From NCBI GenBank assembly GCA_963693025.1, contig OY843749.1, forward strand, positions 992,001 to 1,056,000: DNA of 64,000 bases. The letters are read 5' to 3'. A program made the position numbers and the translations under genes. The stretch comes from JAHRAW01 sp963693025. GTDB taxonomy: Bacteria; Pseudomonadota; Gammaproteobacteria; Arenicellales; Poriferihabitantaceae. The notes under the pieces were generated by a model. That model was not told the origin of the DNA, did not search any database, and saw only the letters and a program-made list of their open reading frames with translations. This document shows positions 8,152 to 15,925 of the stretch, piece after piece (position 1 is the stretch's first letter; each line of letters opens with the position of its first letter).

Positions 8152-9759
8152 TCAGCCCGTGCAAAAACTCAAGAACCGGGCATGAACTTATCCGGCGCAA
8201 TTTATCCGCCTATTGATGTTTCCATCAGGGAAACACGCCGCCATACAAAAACACCGCATCAAGCCGCCGTCAAACTCTCGCATAACGCTTCAACGCCCAT
8301 TATGTTGACCACCCGCTTCAAGTTATACGCCAACACGCTCAATCCCATCTCCGCTTTCACTTTATCCATACCACGCAACACAAACCGACCGCCGCCCATC
8401 ATCTGTTTGATCGTGCCAAACGGATGCTCGCTTAAACTCGACCGCCGCCGCAGCAACTCCGGATGCGCCACCGCCCGCCCGTGCATGCGCGCCACTTGCG
8501 CCTCGTAATAATGACGATTAATGGTGCGCCGACGCGCGCCGGTGCACTGAGCGCGCAACCCACAACCCGCGCATGCATTGGTCGCGTAATAATGCGTCTT
8601 CAACTTCGCATCGCTGCGCCGCCGCCGCAACACTTCGCCGGCCGGACAACGGTATTCATCGCGCTTGTCATCGTAAGCAAACTCCGCGCGGCTATAGTAA
8701 GCGCCGCGCGGATTCACCACCCGCTGCCGCGGCACCACCGCCGTTATACCCGCCGACTCACACGCCGCTCCTTGTTCGCCATTCTGATAACCCGTGTCCG
8801 CCACCACCGTCAGTTTATTCACCCCCAGCGCCACCTTCGCCCGCCGCGCCATTCCATACAACTGGCGATGGTCGTTGACCGCATTGGTCACCGCATGCGC
8901 GGCAATCAACTTGTGTTTGTCATCCACCGCCGTCTGCACATTGTAACTCACCGCATAACCACCGCCCGACTGCCGCATCAAACGCGCATCCACCTCGCCC
9001 GACACCACGCGCTTAGAACCGCTTGCCTTCAACTCCGCAGTCAACGAACGCAACGCCTCCCGTTGCTCCACCAACGCCGCCAATGCGGCTTTTGTGTCCG
9101 CCACTTTCGCCGACGCATCCGCCTCATCGGCCGCATCATCCGCCGTATCCAAAACCTCCATATACGCCAACACCCCGTGCTCCACCCGCTCCATCTCACG
9201 ACCCAACTGCTCCGCCGTATAAACCGACCGACGACCCGCCACCGCGCGAAACTTCGAACCATCCACCGCCACCAACTCGCCGCCATACAAACCCTGACCA
9301 CGACAAAAATGCACAAACGAACGGCACGCAGCCGACAAACCCGCCAAGTTATCCTTCCGAAAGTTCGCTATCGTCTTGAAGTCCGGGCGCAAATCTTCCA
9401 GCAACCACATCAACTCCACATTGCGACCCGCCTCCTTCTCCAAACGACGACTCGACCTAATCTGATTCACATAACCATACACATACAACTTCAACATCAT
9501 CCCCGGATGATACGCCGGACGACCGGTCGCCGCCGCCATCACCTTGCCAAACCCCAACTCCAGCAAATCCAAACCATCCACAAACAAATCAATCACCCGC
9601 ACCGCATTATCCGCAGCAATACGGTCATCCAACGTCTCGCCAAACAACGCCGCCTGATAACGCGACACACCCCGAACATGCGACATAACTAAACTCCTGC
9701 TCGATACAATTGGGAATGAAACATTTTACCGCAAGAGAGTGAGTTTTTACACAGGCTGA
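8152..9759 (-). mobile_element. IS1182-family insertion sequence, complete
   Basis: The ends are TCAGCCCGTGCAAAAACTC (8152-8170) and, inverted, TCAGCCTGTGTAAAAACTC (9741-9759): 17 of 19 positions match. The element is 1608 bp with one transposase gene on the minus strand. It is flanked by GGGA on both sides (8148-8151 and 9760-9763), a likely 4-bp target duplication. Removing the IS and one GGGA rebuilds a hairpin, ATTCCCGCA-GGGA-TGCGGGAAT. The ORF is intact, so it may be active. Confidence 0.88.
8259..9686 (-). CDS. IS1182-family DDE transposase
   Basis: The 475-residue protein has the N-terminal region with Y-H-P-G-M-M-L-K-L-Y-V-Y-G-Y typical of IS1182 transposases and a DDE catalytic core. 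The likely acidic residues are D in L-V-A-V-D-G-S-K-F (about 141), D in V-V-A-D-T-G-Y-Q-N-G (about 291) and E in L-S-E-H-P-F-G-T-I-K (about 425). A cysteine cluster (C-A-G-C-G-L-R-A-Q-C) sits before the last. The A/D-rich stretch near residues 180-200 is a spacer in the insertion domain. It catalyses excision and insertion of the surrounding element. No frameshift is seen. Confidence 0.93.
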   Translation of the reverse strand: MSHVRGVSRYQAALFGETLDDRIAADNAVRVIDLFVDGLDLLELGFGKVMAAATGRPAYHPGMMLKLYVYGYVNQIRSSRRLEKEAGRNVELMWLLEDLRPDFKTIANFRKDNLAGLSAACRSFVHFCRGQGLYGGELVAVDGSKFRAVAGRRSVYTAEQLGREMERVEHGVLAYMEVLDTADDAADEADASAKVADTKAALAALVEQREALRSLTAELKASGSKRVVSGEVDARLMRQSGGGYAVSYNVQTAVDDKHKLIAAHAVTNAVNDHRQLYGMARRAKVALGVNKLTVVADTGYQNGEQGAACESAGITAVVPRQRVVNPRGAYYSRAEFAYDDKRDEYRCPAGEVLRRRRSDAKLKTHYYATNACAGCGLRAQCTGARRRTINRHYYEAQVARMHGRAVAHPELLRRRSSLSEHPFGTIKQMMGGGRFVLRGMDKVKAEMGLSVLAYNLKRVVNIMGVEALCESLTAA

Positions 9760-10034
9760 GGGATGCGGGAATCCAGTCGTCCAGGGATGGCAAACCGGAA
9801 TGCGGCATGGGGGTGGGGGCGGCTTGCTGTCCGTGCGGCTGGATTCCCGCTTCCTGCGGGAATGACGACGGGGGTTTCGGTAAAGTCCACGGTAGCCTTA
9901 GGGAGATTGCGCGTATCGTCCCTGATACGCGCCCTTCGGGCTACGCGAAAATCCGCTCCCGGCGGATTTTTCCCGAAGGCGAAGAAAATATGGTCGCCTA
10001 TCGGCTCCCTATTTTCTACCGTTCGAGAATGACG
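9760..10034. repeat. Dispersed repeat, right part of the copy split by the IS (R3)
   Basis: It holds the second half of the interrupted hairpin (TGCGGGAAT, 9764-9772) and a second REP-like hairpin GATTCCCGC-ttcct-GCGGGAAT (about 9842-9863). The centre and the inner arm CTTAGGGAGAT follow. An inserted two-hairpin module (about 9906-9976) comes next, then an AT-closed hairpin arm (9984-10016) and the terminus CGTTCGAGAATGACG. Together with 8020-8151 it forms one composite repeat unit. It ends 35 bases from the 3' end of proB. Confidence 0.85.
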
Positions 10035-10069
10035 GAGTATGGGGGGAATGAATGACAAGTGGTTCTTCA

Positions 10070-11194
10070 TCACTCAGTCAACGCAATATTATCCCGATGA
10101 ATCAACTCGCTTTCACCCACATACCCAAGCACCGACTCAATCCGATTACTCGCCATCCCTTTGATGCGCGCGGCTTCTTCTGAGTTGTAGTTCACCAACC
10201 CGCGCGCGACTTCGTTGCCGTGTTGGTCGATGCAGGTGATGATGTCGCCGCGCCGGAAGGCGCCCTTGACTTCGGTCACTCCGATTGGCAGCAGGCTTCT
10301 GCCGGATTCTTGCAGCACCCGGACGGCGCCGTCGTCCAGCACCAGTTCGCCGTTGCCGCGCAGTTGTCCGGCGAGCCATTGTTTGCGCGCCGCGAGCCGC
10401 CCCGTTCCGGGGGTCAGCAGCGTGCCGATGACCGCACCCGAGCGCATTTTCAGCAGCGTGTCCGGATCGCGGCCATCGGCGATGACGGTGGCGGCGCCGG
10501 AGCGCGCGGCTTTTTGCGCGGCTTGTACTTTGGTGAGCATGCCGCCGCGCCCGAACGCGCCCGCCGCGCCCGAGTTGCGCAGCAAGTCCGGGTCGTCCGC
10601 GCGCCCGTGCTCAATCAATTCCGCGTCGCTGTTTTCCCTCGGGTCGCGGCTGTAAAGCCCCTTGCGGTCGGTGAGGATGGCAAGCACTTCGGCCTCCACC
10701 AAGTTGGCGACCAGCGCCGCCAGCGTGTCGTTGTCGCCGAAGCGAATCTCGTCGTTGACCACCGCGTCGTTCTCGTTGATGATGGGGATGACATCCAGCG
10801 ACAGCAAAGTGCGCAGCGTGTTGCGCGCATTCAGATAGCGCTCGCGGTTGGCGAGGTCGGCGTGCGTCAGCAGCACCTGCGCGGTGACGAGGGTGAATTG
10901 CTTGAAGGCGGATTCATAAGACTGCACCAAGCCCATCTGCCCGACCGCCGCCGCCGCTTGGAGTTGGTCGAGTTCGCTCGGACGGTTTTTCCAACCCATT
11001 CGCTGCATGCCTTCGACGATGCTGCCCGAAGAGACCAGCAGTATTTCCACGCCGCGGCGCTTGAGCGTCGCCATCTGCGCCACCAGCGAATCGATGGCCG
11101 ATTGGTTGAGCCCGGATTCGGTGTCGGTCAGCAATGATGTGCCGACTTTGACCACCCAGCGCGAAGAGTCGGTCAGTTTTTGCCGGTCAGCCAT
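10070..11194 (-). CDS. proB: Glutamate 5-kinase
   Basis: It performs the first step of proline synthesis, phosphorylating glutamate to gamma-glutamyl phosphate. The 374 residues consist of an amino-acid-kinase domain followed by a C-terminal PUA domain (from about residue 285, G-A-V-R-V-L-Q-E-S-G-R-S-L-L-P-I-G). The kinase domain shows V-V-K-V-G-T-S-L-L near residue 14 and I-N-E-N-D-A-V near 137. The ATG at 11194 (M-A-D-R-Q-K-L-T-D) is preferred; the frame extends 14 codons into obgE. It starts 7 bases after the obgE stop, so it is probably translated from the obgE transcript. proA is not adjacent. Confidence 0.96.
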   Translation of the reverse strand: MADRQKLTDSSRWVVKVGTSLLTDTESGLNQSAIDSLVAQMATLKRRGVEILLVSSGSIVEGMQRMGWKNRPSELDQLQAAAAVGQMGLVQSYESAFKQFTLVTAQVLLTHADLANRERYLNARNTLRTLLSLDVIPIINENDAVVNDEIRFGDNDTLAALVANLVEAEVLAILTDRKGLYSRDPRENSDAELIEHGRADDPDLLRNSGAAGAFGRGGMLTKVQAAQKAARSGAATVIADGRDPDTLLKMRSGAVIGTLLTPGTGRLAARKQWLAGQLRGNGELVLDDGAVRVLQESGRSLLPIGVTEVKGAFRRGDIITCIDQHGNEVARGLVNYNSEEAARIKGMASNRIESVLGYVGESELIHRDNIALTE

Positions 11195-11201
11195 GTCAGC
11201 C

Positions 11202-12287
11202 TCATCCCCCCACCCGCGCCGCCACCGCCACTGCATCCTCGGCGGCGGCCTCCGTTTCGGGTTGGCTCAGCCGCCGCATCAGCGCATTGACCAGTTCATC
11301 GCAGCCCTTTCCGGTCGCGGCGGAAATGGCGAAAACCGGACGCCCCGGCGCCAGTCGCCGGCTCAAATCGCGGCGCATTTCGGCGACCTTGCGCGCATCC
11401 AACAGGTCGATTTTATTCAGCACCAGCCAGCGCTCTTTTTGCAGCAGGTCGGGGTCATACGAGCGCAACTCGTGCTCGATTTCGCGGATTGACTGCGCCG
11501 GGCGTTTGCCGTCGAGCGGCGCCATATCGACCAAATGCAACAAGATTCGGTTGCGCAACAGGTGCTTCAGAAACCCGATTCCCAAGCCGGCGCCTTCCGC
11601 CGCGCCTTCGATTAAACCCGGTATGTCCGCCATCACAAACCCGCTCGCCGAGCCGCCGCCGGCGCCCGCATCCACCGCCGCCACGACCACGCCCAGTTGC
11701 GGGTGCAGGGTCGTGAACGGGTAGTCGGCGATTTTCGGGCGCGCGCGCGACACCCGGCTCAACAGGGTCGACTTCCCGGCGTTGGGCAAGCCCAGCAACC
11801 CGACATCCGCCAGCACCTTGAGTTCGAGTTTGAGGTGGCGTTCATCGCCGGGTTTGCCCGGCGTGGTCTTGCGCGGAGTGCGGTTGATGCTGGATTTGAA
11901 GCGCGCGTTTCCGCGCCCGCCCCGCCCGCCGCGCGCGACCAGCAAACGCTCGCCGTCGCGCAAGACATCGCCGATTAACTCCGCGGTGTGCGCGTCCGTG
12001 ACCACGGTGCCCGGCGGCGTGCGCACGGTCAAGTCCGCGCCGTTGCGTCCAAAGCAATCCCTGCCGGCGCCGCCCCCGCCGTCGGGCGCGCGATAGAGTC
12101 GGACATAGCGAAAATCCGCCAGCGTGTTGAGCCCGGCGTCGGCGGTCAAATACACGCTACCGCCGTCGCCGCCGTCGCCGCCGTCGGGACCGCCTTTGGG
12201 ACGGTGCTTTTCCCGCAGGAAACTCAGGCAGCCGTTGCCCCCTTTGCCGGCAACGACCCGGATGGTTGCTTCGTCAACGAATTTCAT
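11202..12287 (-). CDS. obgE: Obg-family GTPase
   Basis: This essential ribosome-associated GTPase acts in 50S assembly and stress control. The N-terminal glycine-rich Obg fold (residues 1-158) shows K-G-G-N-G-C-L-S-F-L-R-E-K. The G domain follows, with G1 G-L-P-N-A-G-K-S-T (about 166-174), G3 D-I-P-G-L-I-E-G and G4 N-K-I-D. The length of 361 residues is normal. It follows rplU-rpmA as in most proteobacteria, but a strong hairpin terminator lies between rpmA and obgE. Confidence 0.97.
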   Translation of the reverse strand: MKFVDEATIRVVAGKGGNGCLSFLREKHRPKGGPDGGDGGDGGSVYLTADAGLNTLADFRYVRLYRAPDGGGGAGRDCFGRNGADLTVRTPPGTVVTDAHTAELIGDVLRDGERLLVARGGRGGRGNARFKSSINRTPRKTTPGKPGDERHLKLELKVLADVGLLGLPNAGKSTLLSRVSRARPKIADYPFTTLHPQLGVVVAAVDAGAGGGSASGFVMADIPGLIEGAAEGAGLGIGFLKHLLRNRILLHLVDMAPLDGKRPAQSIREIEHELRSYDPDLLQKERWLVLNKIDLLDARKVAEMRRDLSRRLAPGRPVFAISAATGKGCDELVNALMRRLSQPETEAAAEDAVAVAARVGG

Positions 12288-12338
12288 GTTGGGCTGGACT
12301 TCGTGGCGCCGCCGCGCTCAGCGCGGACAACCGTATCG

Positions 12339-12370
12339 AAAAACCCCGCTTTGCCGGCAAAGCGGGGTTT
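12339..12370 (-). terminator. Rho-independent terminator or attenuator between rpmA and obgE
   Basis: On the minus strand AAACCCCGCTTTG-CCGG-CAAAGCGGGGTTT forms a 13-bp stem with a four-base loop and is followed by a T run (GGGGTTTTTCG). It is oriented to stop transcription coming from rplU-rpmA. Because obgE and proB continue in the same direction, it would set ribosomal-protein expression above obgE-proB expression. Confidence 0.85.
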
Positions 12371-12442
12371 GACAATAACACGGTTTTCGCCGGGCTATGC
12401 GGCGGTGATGTGGCGGCGAGGCGAGGTGACAGCGCGGCGCGG

Positions 12443-12700
12443 TTATTCGCTGACCACGCTGACCGTCCTGCGCTTTTTGGGACCCTTGATTTCGAATAAC
12501 ACGGTCCCGGGGGCGGTCGCAAACAGCGTGTAGTCGCGCCCGGCGCGGACATTCCCGCCCGGATGAAACGAACTGCCGCGCTGGCGCACAATGATGTTGC
12601 CCGCCAACACCCGCTGGCCGCCGAATTTTTTGACGCCGAGGCGTTTGGATGTCGAGTCGCGGCCATTGCGCGAACTGCCGCCCGCTTTTTTATGCGCCAT
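12443..12700 (-). CDS. rpmA: 50S ribosomal protein L27
   Basis: The 85 residues start M-A-H-K-K-A-G-G-S-S-R-N-G-R-D-S, the usual L27 N-terminus that reaches the peptidyl-transferase centre. The start at 12700 is backed by GGGAGG about 9 bases upstream. The gene overlaps the 3' end of rplU by 11 bases, which is unusual and caused by the L21 extension. Confidence 0.98.
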   Translation of the reverse strand: MAHKKAGGSSRNGRDSTSKRLGVKKFGGQRVLAGNIIVRQRGSSFHPGGNVRAGRDYTLFATAPGTVLFEIKGPKKRRTVSVVSE

Positions 12701-13154
12701 CTGCTTCGCCTCCCGGTCGTGGTGCGGGTAGGTTGTCCGGCGCGTTTGCTTGCTCTGCCGGTTGGGGTTGTTTCGTTTGGGTGGGTTTGGCTGACTCGGC
12801 GGACTCGGCTGACTCGGCGGATTTTGCCGGTTTTGCGCCGGCTTTGTCGTCGCCAATCGCGGTGATTTGGATTTCGGTATAGGACTGGCGATGCCCCTGC
12901 GTGCGGCGGTAGTGTTTGCGCCGCTTCATCTTGAACACGCGAATTTTGCCGCGCCGCCCGTGCGCCAGCACCGTGGCGCAGACCGGCGTCTCCGCCGCCG
13001 GCGAGCCGAGCGCGATGTTCTCGCCGTCGGCGACCATCAGCACGCGCCCCAGTTCCACCGACGCGCCCTCATCGGCGGCCAGTTTCTCCACCCTCAGTTT
13101 GTCGCCAACCGCAACCTTATACTGCTTGCCGCCAGTTTCGATGACCGCATACAT
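12690..13154 (-). CDS. rplU: 50S ribosomal protein L21 with C-terminal extension
   Basis: The first ~103 residues are a standard L21 (M-Y-A-V-I-E-T-G-G-K-Q-Y-K; K-M-K-R-R-K-H-Y-R-R-T-Q-G-H-R-Q near the end). About 50 further residues are low-complexity: three S-A-E repeats, then a Pro/Gln/Ala-rich tail ending G-G-E-A-D-G-A. The repeat comes from a short tandem DNA repeat at about 12791-12820. The start at 13154 gives the conserved N-terminus; upstream codons are in the promoter region. The tail runs into rpmA. Extensions of L21 occur in other bacteria, but this one has no recognisable fold. Confidence 0.95.
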   Translation of the reverse strand: MYAVIETGGKQYKVAVGDKLRVEKLAADEGASVELGRVLMVADGENIALGSPAAETPVCATVLAHGRRGKIRVFKMKRRKHYRRTQGHRQSYTEIQITAIGDDKAGAKPAKSAESAESAESAKPTQTKQPQPAEQANAPDNLPAPRPGGEADGA

Positions 13155-13236
13155 CAGACCAATCCGCCCATTATAAGAAACCCGGAAAACGCCCGCCGAT
13201 GGCGAGGCACGCCCGGGTAGATGTGAAAGGTGGGCG

Positions 13237-13265
13237 ATTGTAGCGGGGTTGGGGGGGTGAGTCAA
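13237..13265 (-). promoter_or_regulatory. Predicted sigma-70 promoter of rplU-rpmA
   Basis: On the minus strand TTGACT (13260-13265), a 17-base spacer and TACAAT (13237-13242) lie 82 bases upstream of rplU, leaving a leader of about 75 bases. Both boxes are one base from consensus. Confidence 0.75.
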
Positions 13266-13281
13266 TACTTACTTACATACC

Positions 13282-13481
13282 CGTCATTCTCGAACGATAG
13301 AAAAATAGGGAGCGTCAGCGACCATATTTTTCATCGCCTTCGGGAATCTCCCTCAGGCTGGCGTGGACTTCGCCAAAGCCCGTGCCAACCTGAGGGAGAT
13401 TCCCGAGGACGCAAGTGTCCGTAAGCCGCCGCTTAAAAGAAGAAGCGCGGCGGCAACGGACACTAACGCTCGAGAATGACG
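13282..13481. repeat. Dispersed modular palindromic repeat, full 200-bp copy (R4)
   Basis: It has AT-closed left arm, inner arms TCGGGAATCTCCCTCAGG and CCTGAGGGAGATTCCCGA, long GC right arm and conserved 15-bp ends. Here the inner arm reads CTCAGG instead of CTAAGN, and the partner changes with it. It lies between the divergent rplU and ispB promoters. Short GAATGACG fragments follow at 13490-13516. Confidence 0.9.
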
Positions 13482-13601
13482 GGTGGTTGGGAATGACGAG
13501 TACTTTAGAATGACGAGGCACGCGGAAAAATCCACCACAAAAGTCGGCTACAATACCCGCTGGGACATCCAACCTAACCGCCCGACCCCAACCCCAACCG
13601 A

Positions 13602-14627
13602 ATGACAAACACCCCCTTAGCGGCGACGGCTGAACTGGCCGAGCCGCCCGACCCCAAGCACCTGCTGCAATCCGCGACCTCGTTGGTGGAGCGTGAATTG
13701 GAGGCGGTTGATCGTGCGATTCGCCGGCGGCTTGATTCGGACATTGCGCTGATTCGCACGCTCGGCGCCTACATTATCCAGAGCGGCGGCAAGCGGTTGC
13801 GCCCGTTAATTTTGTTGCTGAGCGCCAAAGCCGGCGGTTACCGCGGCGACGACCATATCACGCTGGCGGCGGTCATTGAATTCATCCACACCGCCACGCT
13901 GCTGCACGACGACGTGGTGGACGCCTCGGCGATGCGGCGCGGGCAGGCCACGGTCAACCACGTGTGGGGCAACGAAGCCAGCGTGCTGGTCGGCGACTAT
14001 CTCTATTCGCGCTCGTTTGAGATGATGCTGGAAACCGACAACACCGAGGTCATGCGAACGCTGGCGGCGACCACCAACGCCATCGCCGAGGGCGAGGTCA
14101 TGCAACTGCTGAACGCCCACTCGGCGGACGCCACCGAGCAGGCGTATTTCGAGACCATCCGCCGCAAGACCGCCAAACTGTTCGAGTCGGCGGCGCGCCT
14201 CGGCATGCTCATCAGCGACCGCCAACCCGCCGAACAGCAGGCGCTGGCAACCTTCGGGCTGCGCCTCGGAACCGCCTTTCAACTAATAGACGACATACTC
14301 GATTACAGCGCCGACAGCGCCGACATCGGCAAGAACGCCGGCGACGACCTCGCCGAGGGCAAGCCCACGCTGCCGCTCATCCACGCGATTCGCCACGGCA
14401 CCGGGCAACAGCAACAGACGCTCAAGCGCGCGATTGAGAACGGCGAGCGCGAAAGCATCGCGGAAGTGCTGGCAATCGTTGAATCCACCGGCGCGCTGGC
14501 TTACACTGCGACCCAGGCGAAGCGCCAGGCGAGCGCCGCCATCGAAGCGCTCGCCGCCATCGGCGCATCGCCCTACAAGGAGGCGTTGATTAACCTGGCG
14601 GAGTTTTCCGTGCAACGCCGCCAGTAA
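13602..14627 (+). CDS. ispB: Long-chain polyprenyl diphosphate synthase (octaprenyl type)
   Basis: This trans-isoprenyl diphosphate synthase makes the quinone side chain. The 341 residues carry the first aspartate-rich motif in L-L-H-D-D-V-V-D (about 103-110) and the second in D-D-I-L-D-Y (about 229), plus G-D-D-L-A-E-G-K-P-T-L-P and G-G-K-R-L-R-P near residue 62. Small residues before the first motif fit a long product, but chain length cannot be fixed by eye. The location next to rplU (divergent) is the usual one for ispB. A tRNA-Pro follows 7 bases after its stop. Confidence 0.93.
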   Translation: MTNTPLAATAELAEPPDPKHLLQSATSLVERELEAVDRAIRRRLDSDIALIRTLGAYIIQSGGKRLRPLILLLSAKAGGYRGDDHITLAAVIEFIHTATLLHDDVVDASAMRRGQATVNHVWGNEASVLVGDYLYSRSFEMMLETDNTEVMRTLAATTNAIAEGEVMQLLNAHSADATEQAYFETIRRKTAKLFESAARLGMLISDRQPAEQQALATFGLRLGTAFQLIDDILDYSADSADIGKNAGDDLAEGKPTLPLIHAIRHGTGQQQQTLKRAIENGERESIAEVLAIVESTGALAYTATQAKRQASAAIEALAAIGASPYKEALINLAEFSVQRRQ

Positions 14628-14634
14628 CAACCAT

Positions 14635-14711
14635 CGGGGTGTAGCTCAGCCTGGTAGAGCACTGCCTTCGGGAGGCAGGGGCCGGAGGTTCAAATCCTCT
14701 CACCCCGACCA
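14635..14711 (+). tRNA. tRNA-Pro (anticodon CGG)
   Basis: The acceptor stem CGGGGTG pairs with CACCCCG, followed by A and encoded CCA. The anticodon stem CTGCC/GGCAG encloses TTCGGGA, giving anticodon CGG. The T-arm is GGAGGTTCAAATCCTCT. All arms close, with a total of 77 bases. It lies directly after ispB and is probably in the same transcript. Confidence 0.97.
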
Positions 14712-14780
14712 GCGCATAACTTGTAGTCGTCAATTCAACCGCATTCTCACGCGCTTTCTTCATCAACAAACCCAAGCCCG

Positions 14781-15884
14781 ATGTTCCATATCACACCGCA
14801 TACCCGCGTGCGACGCTCGCCTTATTTTGAGGCGACCGTTGGCGCCGGGGTTGCCAGTTTTACGACCTATAACCAGATGCTGCTGCCGTCGGGGTATGGC
14901 GACCCGGAGGGTGAATACTGGCGGTTGGTGAATGGGGTGTCGATGTGGGATGTGGCGGCGCAGCGGCAGGTTGAGATTCGCGGGGCGGACGCGGGGCGGC
15001 TGGCGCAGATTCTTTCGCCGCGCAACCTCGCGCAGTGCGCGGTCGGTCAGGGGAAGTATGTTGCGCTGTGCAACCACGCGGGCGCCATCATCAACGACCC
15101 CATCGCGCTCAAACTGGATGACAACCGCTACTGGTTTTCAATCGCCGATTCCAACATCATCTTCTGGTCGCGCGCCATCGCCGCGGAGCGCCGCCTTGAT
15201 GTTGACATCGTCGAGCCGGACGTCTCGCCGCTGGCGGTGCAAGGACCGAAGGCGGAGGAGGTCATCGCCGCCATCTTCGGCGACTGGGCGCGCGATTTGG
15301 CGTATTTCGGGTTTTGCCCGGCGGAGGTTGAAGGCATTCCGCTGATGCTGGCGCGCTCCGGCTGGTCGAAGCAGGGCGGGTTTGAGATTTACCTGATGGA
15401 CGGCGCCAAAGGCGCGGCGCTGTGGAATGTCGTCGATGAAGCGGGGCGGCCATGGGACATCGCCGCCGGCTGCCCCAACAGCATCGAGCGCATCGAAAGC
15501 GGCTTGCTCTCGTGGGGCGGCGACACCGACGACGCCACCAACCCGTTTGAAGTCCGCATGGGCAAATACGTCGACCTCAACCTCGGCGACGAAGTGGTCG
15601 GCATCCAAGCCCTGCGCCAAATCCACCAACAAGGCGCGGCGCGCCACCAACTCGGCGTCATCCTGGAAGAAGAAACCCCGGCACAACCCCACCCCGTCTG
15701 GCACCCCATCGAAGCCCACGGACGCAAAGTCGGCGACATGACCAACGGCGTATGGTCATACCGCCTCAAACGAAACATAGGCTACGCACTAATCTCCCGC
15801 GACTGCGAGCCGGGGGATGTGGTAGAGGTATGCAAGGACGGTCGGCGCATTCGCGCGTCGTTGACTGGCTTGCCTTTTGTTTGA
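14781..15884 (+). CDS. dmdA: Putative dimethylsulfoniopropionate demethylase (DmdA-like, GcvT family)
   Basis: DmdA moves a methyl group from DMSP to tetrahydrofolate. The 367-residue protein is an aminomethyltransferase-fold enzyme with strong resemblance to DmdA from memory of the Pelagibacter protein: P-H-T-R-V-R-R-S-P-Y near residue 6, Y-N-Q-M-L-L-P at about 30, W-D-V-A-A-Q-R-Q-V-E-I near 56, V-S-P-L-A-V-Q-G-P-K near 150, A-R-S-G-W-S-K-Q-G-G-F-E-I-Y near 191 and A-G-C-P-N-S-I-E-R near 230. Related non-DmdA GcvT homologues share some of these blocks, so the substrate is an inference. It is monocistronic, ending before repeat R5. Confidence 0.68.
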   Translation: MFHITPHTRVRRSPYFEATVGAGVASFTTYNQMLLPSGYGDPEGEYWRLVNGVSMWDVAAQRQVEIRGADAGRLAQILSPRNLAQCAVGQGKYVALCNHAGAIINDPIALKLDDNRYWFSIADSNIIFWSRAIAAERRLDVDIVEPDVSPLAVQGPKAEEVIAAIFGDWARDLAYFGFCPAEVEGIPLMLARSGWSKQGGFEIYLMDGAKGAALWNVVDEAGRPWDIAAGCPNSIERIESGLLSWGGDTDDATNPFEVRMGKYVDLNLGDEVVGIQALRQIHQQGAARHQLGVILEEETPAQPHPVWHPIEAHGRKVGDMTNGVWSYRLKRNIGYALISRDCEPGDVVEVCKDGRRIRASLTGLPFV

Positions 15885-15925
15885 ATAACTCGTCATTCTC
15901 TAGCACTCGTCATTCCCAACCACTT

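Noticed and set aside
8463..9692. 409-residue plus-strand frame opposite the transposase
   Set aside because: It is the antisense shadow of an intact DDE transposase and is rich in His, Arg and Pro as expected of a shadow frame.
14590..14775. Minus-strand frame with V-R-G-F-E-P-P-A-P-A-S-R-R-Q
   Set aside because: It is read across the antisense strand of tRNA-Pro, a well-known false gene call.
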